Source of the DNA: Rathayibacter sp. SW19
GTDB lineage: Bacteria > Actinomycetota > Actinomycetes > Actinomycetales > Microbacteriaceae
Reading direction: 5' to 3'
DNA length: 64,000 nt
Assembly: GCF_030866825.1 (NCBI RefSeq)
Contig: NZ_CP133020.1
Coordinates: 1,364,001 to 1,428,000, forward strand
Part shown: piece by piece, positions 54,951 through 63,318 of the stretch
Layout: each line of letters starts with the position of its first letter
Position numbering within the stretch: the first letter of the stretch is position 1
Made by a program: the position numbers and the translations under genes
Notes under the pieces: generated by a model
The model's input: the letters and a program-made list of their open reading frames with translations, nothing else
Told to the model about the DNA's origin: nothing
Databases searched by the model: none

Positions 54951-55026
54951 CTGCGCAGGATTCAGGTTGGATGGCCGGATTTGGGGTGTGTCGCGTGTTT
55001 GACCCCCGGTCCAGCCTGAATTCTGA
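54951..55026. repeat. 80-bp hairpin element, copy 2
   Basis: Same arms and centre as copy 1; the right end is TTCTGATCC instead of TTCTGCGCGG. It is preceded, as in copy 1, by GTGCTGCCGGTGCCTGAT. Confidence 0.85.
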
Positions 55027-55143
55027 TCCGGCCGAACAGGCTGGCGCGGTGACGCGGCTGCTGTTGAGCACAGTGATGCGGCCGCGACGTCGCGGCGGTG
55101 TTGCTGCGCAGCTGCGCGGCGGTGCGCCGAGCTGGTGCCTGAT

Positions 55144-55223
55144 GCTGCGCAAGATTCAGGTTGGATGGCCGGATTTGGGGTGTGTCGCGTGTTTGACCCC
55201 CGGTCCAGCCTGAATTCTGCGCG
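55144..55223. repeat. 80-bp hairpin element, copy 3
   Basis: Same arms and centre; the left arm reads CTGCGCAAGATTCAGG. The three copies fill most of the tmk-holB gap (54691-55325), where no gene is supported. Confidence 0.85.
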
Positions 55224-55325
55224 GCTGACGGGCCGCCGCCGCGGGCTGACGGGCCGCCGGGTCCGACCGTTGCTGACGGGCCGCCGCCGCGCGGCAGTGT
55301 CTGCGGCAGCCGGTAGCCTTGAACC

Positions 55326-56549
55326 ATGGCGGTTTGGGACGAGCTGACGGGGCAAGCCGACGCCATCGCGGTGTTCAAGGCCGCCGCCGCTGTTCCCACG
55401 GTCGCCACCCCTGCAACACCCACTGCCACCCGCGCGCCCGGCGCCACCCCCGCGCCCAGCGCCCCCAGCACCCCCGCCCCCACCGCCATGACGCACTCGT
55501 GGCTGATCACCGGTCCGCCGGGGTCGGGCCGGTCGAATCTCGCGTTCGCCTTCGCGACGGCCCTGCTCAGTGATGGAACGCCGCGGGGCGACTCAGTGGC
55601 GCATGCGCAGGTGGGGGCGCGCACGCATCCGGATCTGAATGTGCTCGGCACGACCGGCGTCATCATCAAGCGTGACGACGTGCGCGAGATGGTGAAGTTG
55701 TCGCACTATTCGCCGTCCGTGAGTCGCTATCGCGTAATCGTCGTCGAAGACGCTGACCGCATGACCGAGCAGACCTCGAACGTGCTGCTCAAAGAGCTGG
55801 AGGAACCGCCCGAACGTACCGTGTGGATCCTCTGCGCGCCGAGTGAGGCCGACCTGCTGCCGACCATCCGTTCCCGGGTGCGCACCGTGCGGCTGCGGGT
55901 GCCCGACATTGCGGATGTCGCGGCCCTGCTCGTCTCCCGCGACGGCGTCGACCCCGCACTTGCAGAACGCGCTGCGCGGCACGCGCAAAGCCACATCGGC
56001 ATGGCCCGCCGCCTCGCGACCAGCCCAGACGCGCGCGAACGCCGCGACGAGACGCTGACGCTGGCCCTTGGCATCCGCAGCGTTTCGGATGCGGTGCAGG
56101 CCGCCGCCCGCATGCTGCAGATCGCCGGGGCCGACGCCAAAGCCCTCACCGAAGAAACGGATGCCGCCGAGCGCGAAAGCACGCTCCGCTCGCTCGGCGT
56201 CGCCCCGGGTGGCACACTGCCTCTTGCCTTGCGCGCGCAATTGCGGCAGCTCGAAGAGGACCAGAAGCGGCGAGCGACGCGCAGTCTGCGCGACGGGATC
56301 GACCGCATCCTGGTCGATCTGCTGTCCGTGTATCGCGATGTCATGATGCTGCAGCTCGGCAGCCGTAGCGCGCTGGTCAACAGTGAGCGTTTCGCCGAGC
56401 TGAGCGCGTTGAGCGAAATCACTGCACCCGCGGATACTCTTTCCGTCATGGATGCGATCGCACAGGCGCGTACACGCATCGACGGAAACGTCGCCCCGCT
56501 GCTTGCGCTGGAGGCCATGCTGATTTCCGTTGTCCGAAAGGGGACATAG
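55326..56549 (+). CDS. holB: DNA polymerase III subunit delta'
   Basis: This 407-residue clamp-loader subunit has an AAA+ domain with HSWLITGPPGSGRSNLAFAF (P-loop), VGARTHPDLNVL and VIVVEDADRMTEQTSNVLLKELEEPPERT as conserved blocks, and a helical C-terminal part. Between the N-terminal helix (MAVWDELTGQADAIAVFKAA) and the P-loop a Pro/Ala/Thr-rich insert of about 30 residues is present. TAGCCT lies 6 nt before the ATG, so the gene is probably leaderless. The S33 peptidase gene follows directly. Confidence 0.92.
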   Translation: MAVWDELTGQADAIAVFKAAAAVPTVATPATPTATRAPGATPAPSAPSTPAPTAMTHSWLITGPPGSGRSNLAFAFATALLSDGTPRGDSVAHAQVGARTHPDLNVLGTTGVIIKRDDVREMVKLSHYSPSVSRYRVIVVEDADRMTEQTSNVLLKELEEPPERTVWILCAPSEADLLPTIRSRVRTVRLRVPDIADVAALLVSRDGVDPALAERAARHAQSHIGMARRLATSPDARERRDETLTLALGIRSVSDAVQAAARMLQIAGADAKALTEETDAAERESTLRSLGVAPGGTLPLALRAQLRQLEEDQKRRATRSLRDGIDRILVDLLSVYRDVMMLQLGSRSALVNSERFAELSALSEITAPADTLSVMDAIAQARTRIDGNVAPLLALEAMLISVVRKGT

Positions 56550-58211
56550 GTGCCGATCCGCCCACACCGCAGCCTGCGACGTCGCTGGACCGCGCGCCCT
56601 CAGCACACGCACGGCCGCCAGCACACGCACTGCCCCCAGCACACGCACCGCCCCCAGCACACGCACCGCCCCATTGCGCGCCTCGCGGCTGCGGCGCTCG
56701 CCGTGTCACTGGTCGCCGTGCTCGGCGCGTGCTCGCCGCTGTCGTTCCTGCCGCACAACAATTCCGGTTCGAGCATGACCTCGACACCGGCTGCCGAGCA
56801 GGTTCCGGCCGATCTCAAGCAGTACTACGGCCAGACCATCACCTGGACGCCATGCAACAAGACCATGCAGTGCACGAGCGCGACCGCGCCGCTGGACTGG
56901 GCGCACCCCACCGAAGGAACCATCAAGTTGGCGCTCATCCGCCAGCCCGCAAAGGGCAAGAAGCTCGGCTCGCTCCTGGTGAATCCCGGAGGCCCTGGTG
57001 GTTCCGGTTACGACTTCGTCAAAGATTCGATCAACTACGCGACGGATGCCACGCTGCAAGCCAACTTCGACGTCGTCGGCTTCGACCCTCGCGGCGTTGG
57101 GCATTCGACCGCCGTGAAATGCTACGACGCGAAGCAGATGGATGCCTACCTGTACGACATCACGCCGGGCACCCCCGGCTCCGCACCGTGGATTGCTGCG
57201 CAGACGCAATCGTCGGTCGCATTTGGTGAGGCGTGCAAGGCGAACACGGGCGCACTGCTGTCGAAGGTAGACACCATCAGCGCGGCCAAAGACCTCGACC
57301 TGCTGCGCGCCGTTCTCGGTGACAAGAAGCTCAACTACCTCGGCTACTCGTACGGCACCTACCTCGGCGCGACCTATGCAGACTTGTTCCCCGGCAAGAC
57401 CGGGCGACTCGTGCTCGACGGCGCCCTCGACCCGGCCGCGAGCAATTTCGAGGTCACCAAAGTGCAGTCCGAAGGCTTCGAGAGTGCCCTGCGCGCCTAC
57501 CTCAAAGACTGTCTGGCCAACAACAAGAAGTGCCCGTTCACCGGCACGGTCGCATCCGGCATGACGACGATCGCCAATCTGATCGCGTCGGTGCAGGCCA
57601 GCCCGATCCGCAATTCGGATGGCCGTGAGCTCGGTGCGAACACGCTGGTCACCGCAATCATCTACCCCCTCTACGACGCGACGGCGTGGAGCTACCTGAG
57701 CGACATGTTCACCAGCGTGATGCAGGGTGACGCGTCGTATGCGTTCCAGCTGGCCGACGGCTACAACGGCCGCAACACCACCACCGGTCAGTATCAGGAC
57801 AACTCCACCGAGGCGTTCATGGCCATCAACTGCCTGGACTACACCTACAACGACGACCCGGCCGTGATGCAGGCGCAGGCAGCCCAGCTGGCCGCCGCGG
57901 CACCGGTGATCGGACCGTACATGGCATACGGGGACATCGGATGCGCCAACTGGCCGTACACCACCACCGTGAAACGCGGCCCGATCCATGCCGACGGATC
58001 GGCGCCGATCCTTGTCGTCGGAACCACCAACGACCCGGCGACGCCGTATGTCTGGGCGCAGAACCTCTCCAAGGAACTGCGGAACGGGCACCTGATCACC
58101 TACCGCGGTCAGGGCCACACGGCGTACAACAAGTCGAATTCGTGCGTGAACAACGCGGTCGACGACTTCTTCGTGAAGGGGACGGTGCCGAAGACCGACC
58201 CGATGTGCTGA
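56550..58211 (+). CDS. secreted lipoprotein alpha/beta hydrolase (tripeptidyl aminopeptidase, S33-like)
   Basis: This 553-residue protein has an unusual N-terminus with four QHTH-type units (residues about 18-40), then a hydrophobic segment and lipobox VLGACS. The catalytic domain has the oxyanion segment LLVNPGGPGGSGYDFV, FDPRGVGHS, nucleophile GYSYGTYLGATYA, and the C-terminal TAP-like domain with ILVVGTTNDPATPYVWA (Asp) and GQGHTAY (His). It would trim tripeptides from proteins outside the cell. GTG start with AAAGGGG upstream, 0 nt after holB. Confidence 0.88.
   Translation: MPIRPHRSLRRRWTARPQHTHGRQHTHCPQHTHRPQHTHRPIARLAAAALAVSLVAVLGACSPLSFLPHNNSGSSMTSTPAAEQVPADLKQYYGQTITWTPCNKTMQCTSATAPLDWAHPTEGTIKLALIRQPAKGKKLGSLLVNPGGPGGSGYDFVKDSINYATDATLQANFDVVGFDPRGVGHSTAVKCYDAKQMDAYLYDITPGTPGSAPWIAAQTQSSVAFGEACKANTGALLSKVDTISAAKDLDLLRAVLGDKKLNYLGYSYGTYLGATYADLFPGKTGRLVLDGALDPAASNFEVTKVQSEGFESALRAYLKDCLANNKKCPFTGTVASGMTTIANLIASVQASPIRNSDGRELGANTLVTAIIYPLYDATAWSYLSDMFTSVMQGDASYAFQLADGYNGRNTTTGQYQDNSTEAFMAINCLDYTYNDDPAVMQAQAAQLAAAAPVIGPYMAYGDIGCANWPYTTTVKRGPIHADGSAPILVVGTTNDPATPYVWAQNLSKELRNGHLITYRGQGHTAYNKSNSCVNNAVDDFFVKGTVPKTDPMC
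56595..56672. repeat. 18-bp tandem repeat encoding QHTHRP units
   Basis: Four copies of CAGCACACGCACCGCCCC and variants encode the His-rich N-terminus before the lipoprotein signal. The frame is kept with any copy number. Confidence 0.85.
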
Positions 58212-58336
58212 ACTCCCGTTTCGAAGCGCGCGTTCATATGTGCGCGGATGCCCGCCTTGATACGCCGTTCGCGGAATGCGCGGATGATTGCGCAGATTCC
58301 CGCCCATGAAAGTTGCGACACTGCAATAATCGACTC

Positions 58337-59023
58337 ATGACGATGACGGCGGACGTTGCGGGCACCAACGCCCAGACAGGGCCCGGGCTGCGCGAACGCA
58401 AACGGATTGCGACACGGCGTGCGATTCAGCGCGCTGCGCTCACGCTGTCGAAAGAGCACGGCTTCGACCGGGTGACCGTCGACGACATCAGCGAGCAGGC
58501 ACTCGTGTCACCGCGCACGTTCTTCAATTACTTCCCATCGAAGGAAGCCGCTGTGATCGGCGACATGCCGATGCTGCCTGACACTGCGGCTGTCGACGTG
58601 TTCGTGACGGACGGTACTGATCAGACGATCCTCGACGGCATCCGGGACCTGCTCATTGACGGTGTCGAGAACAGTCTCGGGGCGGAGGAGCGCGACATCC
58701 ACAAGCTGCGCCGCGCACTGCTGAAGGACAACCCGCAGCTGTTCACCCTGCGCATGGCCGGAATGAAGCAGCTCGAGGCCGATCTGACGGCGATCGTGCG
58801 CCGCCGACTGGAACACGACGACGCTGCGCTGAGCGCAGGCGAACGGCTTGACGAGGAGAAGCTGGAATCTCAAGCGCGGCTGATCACGCTGGTCGCATTC
58901 GCGGGCATCCGTCACGCGTGGTGGTGCTGGGCGGATGCCGGCGGCACGGATGCGCTCGTCTCGCGGCTGCGCGACTCGTTCAGCGAGCTGCAGGCGCTGA
59001 GCCTTCGGAACAAATCGCACTGA
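58337..59023 (+). CDS. TetR-family transcriptional regulator
   Basis: This 228-residue protein has an N-terminal TetR helix-turn-helix (IATRRAIQRAALTLSKEHG, FDRVTVDDISEQALVSPRTFFNYFPSKEA) and a helical ligand domain with a Trp-rich stretch (IRHAWWCWADAGG) near the end. The ATG at 58337 lies 6 nt after AATAAT and has no ribosome site, so it is probably leaderless. Its target is unknown; no divergent transporter gene is adjacent. Confidence 0.88.
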   Translation: MTMTADVAGTNAQTGPGLRERKRIATRRAIQRAALTLSKEHGFDRVTVDDISEQALVSPRTFFNYFPSKEAAVIGDMPMLPDTAAVDVFVTDGTDQTILDGIRDLLIDGVENSLGAEERDIHKLRRALLKDNPQLFTLRMAGMKQLEADLTAIVRRRLEHDDAALSAGERLDEEKLESQARLITLVAFAGIRHAWWCWADAGGTDALVSRLRDSFSELQALSLRNKSH

Positions 59024-59041
59024 CGAGGTTTCGCCACCGCC

Positions 59042-59195
59042 GGTCGAGTAGCGAGCGCCTTCACCCTCGTCGGTCGAGTAGCGAGCGCCAGCGAGCGTAT
59101 CGAGACCGAGATGCTCGGCATTCCTCGCCGGTCGCGTAGCGAGCGCCTTCACCCTCGTTGGTCGAGTAGCGAGCGCCAGCGAGCGTATCGAGACC
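59042..59195. repeat. two 66-bp copies of the GGTCGAGTAG repeat
   Basis: 59042-59107 and 59130-59195 are nearly identical (GGTCGAGTAGCGAGCGCCTT, CACCCTCG, then GTCGAGTAGCGAGCGCC and GCGAGCGTATCGAGACC), separated by 22 bp. A half unit (GCTCGATACGCCTGCTCG) follows at 59273. No gene is supported in 59024-59438. Confidence 0.85.
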
Positions 59196-59438
59196 CTCCC
59201 AGTGCGGCTAACGGGCCTCCTAGAGAAGTGTCCGCATTTCCGCCTACCACCAAGGCGCGAAGCGACCCCCACGCTCGATACGCCTGCTCGCCCTTCGGCT
59301 GCGTTCAGGGACCGAAAGCTCGCGGGGTACTCGGCCAGCGCGGGGATGGCCGTAGCGCTTTCGGTCGGCCCGCAAGGCCCCAACCAATTTCCGCGCGGGG
59401 CCGGGCCTCATGTAGACTCGTCCGCGGCTGTAAGCCAG

Positions 59439-59511
59439 GCCGCCTTAGCTCAGTCGGTAGAGCGATTCACTCGTAATGAATAGGTCATCAGTTCGATTCT
59501 GATAGGCGGCT
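59439..59511 (+). tRNA. tRNA-Thr (anticodon CGT)
   Basis: This 73-nt gene has acceptor stem GCCGCCT / AGGCGGC, D-arm AGCTCAGTCGGTAGAGC, anticodon arm ATTCA-CTCGTAA-TGAAT and T-arm CATCAGTTCGATTCTGATA. CCA is not encoded. The next gene starts 15 nt after it. Confidence 0.93.
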
Positions 59512-59525
59512 CAACAGGAGATCAC

Positions 59526-60506
59526 ATGACCAACAGTCTGCGGTGGGGAATCCTCGCCACGGGCGGGATCGCACACACATTCGCGCGCGATCTCACGGCC
59601 AACGGATTCCGTCTGCAGGCCGTCGGATCGCGTTCCCCGCAATCTGCCAATGCATTCGCCGCCGAATTCGGCATCCCGACCGCGCACGCGAGCTACGAGG
59701 CGCTCGTCGCGGATCCGGATGTCGACATCGTTTACGTGGCCACACCGCATCCGCTTCACGTTGCGAACGCGAGTTTGGCTCTGAATGCGGGCAAGCACGT
59801 GCTCGTGGAGAAGCCGCTCACGATCAATGCGCTTCAGGCGCAACAACTCGCCGACCTGGCCGCCGAGAAGCACCTGTTGCTGCTCGAAGCGATGTGGACC
59901 CGGTTTCTGCCGCACATCGCGCGCATTGACGAGATCATCGCAGCAGGCACGCTCGGCCGTCTGCTCTCCTTCTCTGCAGAGCACGCGCAGAAGTTGCCGG
60001 ACGACCCCGCCCACCGCATCAACGCACTCGAGCTCGGCGGCGGCGCCCTGCTCGACCTCGGCGTCTACCCGATCTCGTTCGCAGCGCACCTGTTCGGCGA
60101 GCCGGAATCGGTTCGAGCGGATGCGCGCTTCCGCGACACCGGCGCGGACAGTGCGGTCGCAACCGTGTTCCGGTATGCGGGCGGAGGACTCGCCACCACG
60201 TTCTCCGCCAGCGACACGCGCGGCGCCAATCGAGCCGTAATCGAGGGTGCTGATGCTCGGATCGAGATCGACGCGGTGTGGTACGCGCCGACCGATTTCC
60301 GTGTGATCGCCAACTCGGGTGATGTGCTCGAAACCTATGAATCGGATGTCGTCGGCGGCAAGCAATTCCAGGCGGTGGAGGCCGAGCGACTGATCGCTCA
60401 AGGCTTGACCGCCAGCCCACTGATGCGGCCGGATGAGTCGGTGTCGATCATGCGCACGCTCGATGAGATCCGCAGCCAGATCGGGCTGGTCTACCCCGGC
60501 GAATAG
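59526..60506 (+). CDS. Gfo/Idh/MocA-family oxidoreductase
   Basis: This 326-residue NAD(P)-dependent dehydrogenase has LRWGILATGGIAHTFARDL, DVDIVYVATPHPLHVANA, VLVEKPLTINA (EKP) and GGGALLDLGVYPISFAAHLFGEP, the pattern of the trans-dihydrobenzenediol/xylose dehydrogenase branch. GGAG lies 5 nt before the ATG. It lies 15 nt after tRNA-Thr, so it may be read from the tRNA promoter. The substrate is unknown, and it is not closely related to the oxidoreductase at 23287. Confidence 0.88.
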   Translation: MTNSLRWGILATGGIAHTFARDLTANGFRLQAVGSRSPQSANAFAAEFGIPTAHASYEALVADPDVDIVYVATPHPLHVANASLALNAGKHVLVEKPLTINALQAQQLADLAAEKHLLLLEAMWTRFLPHIARIDEIIAAGTLGRLLSFSAEHAQKLPDDPAHRINALELGGGALLDLGVYPISFAAHLFGEPESVRADARFRDTGADSAVATVFRYAGGGLATTFSASDTRGANRAVIEGADARIEIDAVWYAPTDFRVIANSGDVLETYESDVVGGKQFQAVEAERLIAQGLTASPLMRPDESVSIMRTLDEIRSQIGLVYPGE

Positions 60507-60554
60507 CCCCGTATGGGGTTCATTTCTCCCAGAATCAGCGGTTACACTGCTCGG

Positions 60555-62219
60555 ATGCACGAAACCGACCCGGTCCCACCGCGCCCTGGCGACGGCGAAA
60601 CGGGATCGGATGCCGTCAGTCCGGATGCAGTCAGTGCGGATGCCGTGAGTCCGGATGCAGTGAGTGCGGATGCAGTCAACCCGGCCGTGGAAGCTCTCGC
60701 GGCCGACGCTCCCACCGAGTTGATTGCAGCGCCTGTCGCATCCGCAACACGTCGAAGGCGGTTGGACCCGGCCCGGCGCGCGACGTTCGGCGGTCTGCTG
60801 GCGGCGATTCGCAAGCATCCGCGAGCGTGGATCATTGCAGGCGTGACCGCCGGATGCGTGCTGATCGGCGGCGGAACGGTGGCACTCGGGGCGCTGACCG
60901 GCGCAGCGGCAACGCCGGTGGCCGCGGCAGGCCCGAGCTCGTCGGCGACACCGACCGCAACACCCACGCCGACCCGCCCCGTGCCCACGCCGGTGTTGGC
61001 TGCGAGCAAGGTGCGCACCTGCTCGGTCGCGTCGCTCGCGCAGGATGCCCGACTCGGCACGCTGGAAGCCCAAGTACTCAACCCGACGACAGGCGAGGTG
61101 CTCTTCGACCGTAACGGGTCGACCCCGGCCGCTACGGCGAGCGTCATGAAGATCCTCACTGCTGCGGCCGCGCTCAGCGTGCTCGGCCCGAACTATCAAG
61201 TGCCGACCACGGTGGTCAAGGGGTCCGTGCCCGGGCAAGTCGTGCTGGTCGGCGGCGGCGACGTCACGCTCTCGCGTACCGCGACCGGCGATAGCGCGTT
61301 CTACACCGGCGCACCGCATCTGGATGCACTCGCCGCGCAGGTGAAGGCGGCGTGGGCGGCGGATCCGTCGAACAATGGCCAGCCGATCACATCCGTTGTT
61401 CTGGATGCGTCGCTGTTCGGCGGACCGGTCTGGCAACCGAGTTGGGATGAGCACGAGGAACGCGTCGTTGAAGGCAGCACGTCGTACATCACGGCGCTGC
61501 AGGTCGACGGCGACCGCGACGACCCGTACGCGATCGAATCACCACGCAGCACTGACCCAGTCGGCCGCGCCGGGGCCGCCTTCGCCAGCGATCTCGGCGG
61601 CAATGTCAATGTCAGCACCGGCACGGCGCCGGCGGGTGCAGCTCAACTCGGCCAGGTGCTCTCGCAACCGGTGACGGCACTGCTCAGCCAGGCCCTGTCG
61701 GTGTCGGACAACACGATCATGGAGATGCTGGCGCGGCTGGTGGCCATCAAGACCGGCTCCGGCAACACGTTCGCGGCGGAGAACGCGGGCGTTCTGAAGG
61801 GCCTTGCATCGTATGGAATCGACACGACCGGTATCACGGTCGTGGACGGGTCGGGTCTCAGCGGCGACAACCGGGTGCCGCCCTCATACCTGACCCGCCT
61901 CATGGTCAAGGTGCTGAACCGCCAAGACGGCCTCGGCGTCGTCTACGACTCGTTGCCGGTGTCAGGCCAATCCGGCACGCTCGGCCCCGGGTATGGCCGT
62001 TTCACCGGCGACAGTTCCGTTGCCCGCGGCGCCGTCAACGCCAAGACCGGCTGGATCAACAACGGGTACACGCTCGCCGGCGTTGTGCACGCGCAGGATG
62101 GCACCGCCCTGACCTTCGCCGTGTATGCGCTCGGCAACGTGCAGGACAACGCGAAGACCGCGATCGATGCCCTGGTGACGGGGTTCTTCCGCTGCGGCAA
62201 CAACCTGTCGAACAACTGA
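60555..62219 (+). CDS. dacB: D-alanyl-D-alanine carboxypeptidase/endopeptidase (PBP4, S13)
   Basis: This 554-residue PBP4-type enzyme trims peptidoglycan stems. The cytoplasmic N-terminus has five DAVSP/DAVSA units (15-bp DNA repeat at 60609-60683), one membrane segment (WIIAGVTAGCVLIGGGTVAL), a Thr/Pro-rich linker and the S13 domain with SVMKILTAAAAL (SxxK), LSVSDNTIMEML (SxN) and VNAKTGWINN (KTG). TACACT lies 6 nt before the ATG (leaderless). Its level may vary with the repeat only in tail length, not in activity. Confidence 0.9.
   Translation: MHETDPVPPRPGDGETGSDAVSPDAVSADAVSPDAVSADAVNPAVEALAADAPTELIAAPVASATRRRRLDPARRATFGGLLAAIRKHPRAWIIAGVTAGCVLIGGGTVALGALTGAAATPVAAAGPSSSATPTATPTPTRPVPTPVLAASKVRTCSVASLAQDARLGTLEAQVLNPTTGEVLFDRNGSTPAATASVMKILTAAAALSVLGPNYQVPTTVVKGSVPGQVVLVGGGDVTLSRTATGDSAFYTGAPHLDALAAQVKAAWAADPSNNGQPITSVVLDASLFGGPVWQPSWDEHEERVVEGSTSYITALQVDGDRDDPYAIESPRSTDPVGRAGAAFASDLGGNVNVSTGTAPAGAAQLGQVLSQPVTALLSQALSVSDNTIMEMLARLVAIKTGSGNTFAAENAGVLKGLASYGIDTTGITVVDGSGLSGDNRVPPSYLTRLMVKVLNRQDGLGVVYDSLPVSGQSGTLGPGYGRFTGDSSVARGAVNAKTGWINNGYTLAGVVHAQDGTALTFAVYALGNVQDNAKTAIDALVTGFFRCGNNLSNN
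60609..60683. repeat. 15-bp tandem repeat in dacB
   Basis: Five copies of GATGCCGTCAGTCCG and variants encode the DAVSP/DAVSA tail in the cytoplasm. Confidence 0.85.
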
Positions 62220-62360
62220 TCGGGGGGAGGGGCCGTCGGCGGTAGCGGCGGTTGCGGTGTCCGGCAGCCTGTGGTGTCCGGCAGCCTGTGGTGTCGGTCG
62301 GGCGCGGTGTCGTGCGGTCGCGGCATCCGTCGGTCGCAGTTCCGTGGCTGTGGCCTGTCT

Positions 62361-62440
62361 CTGCGCGGAATTCAGGTTGGACTGGGGGTCGGCGAGGCCG
62401 GTATCGGCGTGTCGGGCGTTCTAACCTGAATTCCGCGCAA
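62361..62440. repeat. relative of the 80-bp hairpin element (copy 4)
   Basis: Arms CTGCGCGGAATTCAGGTTGG and CTAACCTGAATTCCGCGCA match copies 1-3; the centre is different (GGCGAGGCCGGTATCGGCG). It lies in the dacB-pncA gap, after two GTGTCCGGCAGCCTGTG repeats at about 62260-62295. Confidence 0.75.
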
Positions 62441-62510
62441 CTTCGCCGCGCAGCTTCGCGGGGCGGACACAACCATAAGGCCCGAGCGGCCCGCGCGTAG
62501 CATTGAAGGT

Positions 62511-63101
62511 ATGTCTCGAGCGCTTCTGATCGTCGACGTGCAGAATGACTTCACGGAGGGCGGAGCCCTCGCCGTAACCGGCGGCGCGGCGGTCGCGAGC
62601 GGTGTGACGGCGCTGTTGACGGGGCATCCGGAGTTGTACGCCACAGTCGTCGCCTCGCGCGACTGGCACAATCCGAACGACGACAATGACGGACATTTTG
62701 CGACGGATGCCGCCCCCGACTTCGCGACGACCTGGCCGCCGCACTGCGTCGCAGGAACTGCGGGAGCGCGCTACCACCCAGCGCTCGACGACAAGCGAAT
62801 CGACGTGCACGTGCGCAAGGGGCAGGGCATCGCAGCTTACTCCGCCTACGAAGGCACGACGGATGACGGCGAGGAATTGCATGCGGTGATCGCTCGGCGC
62901 GGCATCACCGACCTGGATGTTGTCGGCATCGCCACCGACTATTGTGTGCGCGCGTCGGCACTGGATGCGATCGCCCACGGCACTCGCGTGCGGGTCTTGA
63001 CGGATCTGATCGCCGGCGTCGCGAATGACACGAGCGCGGCCGCGTTGGACGAACTGGCGCGGGCCGGTGCCGAACTTACCACGAGCTCGAAGGTCGGATG
63101 A
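62511..63101 (+). CDS. pncA: nicotinamidase/pyrazinamidase
   Basis: This 196-residue cysteine amidase turns nicotinamide into nicotinate for NAD salvage. The catalytic Asp9 is in LLIVDVQNDFTEGG, the Lys in VRKGQG, the metal ligands in SRDWHNPND with the following His, and the nucleophile Cys in VVGIATDYCVRAS. The length fits PncA. TAGCAT lies 7 nt before the ATG, and GAAGG is too close to be a good ribosome site, so it is probably leaderless. Confidence 0.92.
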   Translation: MSRALLIVDVQNDFTEGGALAVTGGAAVASGVTALLTGHPELYATVVASRDWHNPNDDNDGHFATDAAPDFATTWPPHCVAGTAGARYHPALDDKRIDVHVRKGQGIAAYSAYEGTTDDGEELHAVIARRGITDLDVVGIATDYCVRASALDAIAHGTRVRVLTDLIAGVANDTSAAALDELARAGAELTTSSKVG

Positions 63102-63318
63102 ACTGCGCCTGGCTCGGCTGAACCAGCCCGATTTCATCCGTTCTCGTGGATGTTGTGCTGAGATTCCTCGGCGTACTAATTGGTCAGATTGCTAACCGGG
63201 GGAGGTTGATGACTGCTGGTTCTGCTCACTCTGATCAAGCCTGAGTAGACGAATTGCTCGGTCGACGGAAGCATGCCAATCTGGCGATGATACTCGCTGA
63301 CCGAGCAAGGAGGCGCGG

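Noticed and set aside
56706..58307. 533-codon minus-strand frame opposite the S33 peptidase
   Set aside because: It is a shadow frame; the plus strand has the catalytic triad and lipobox.
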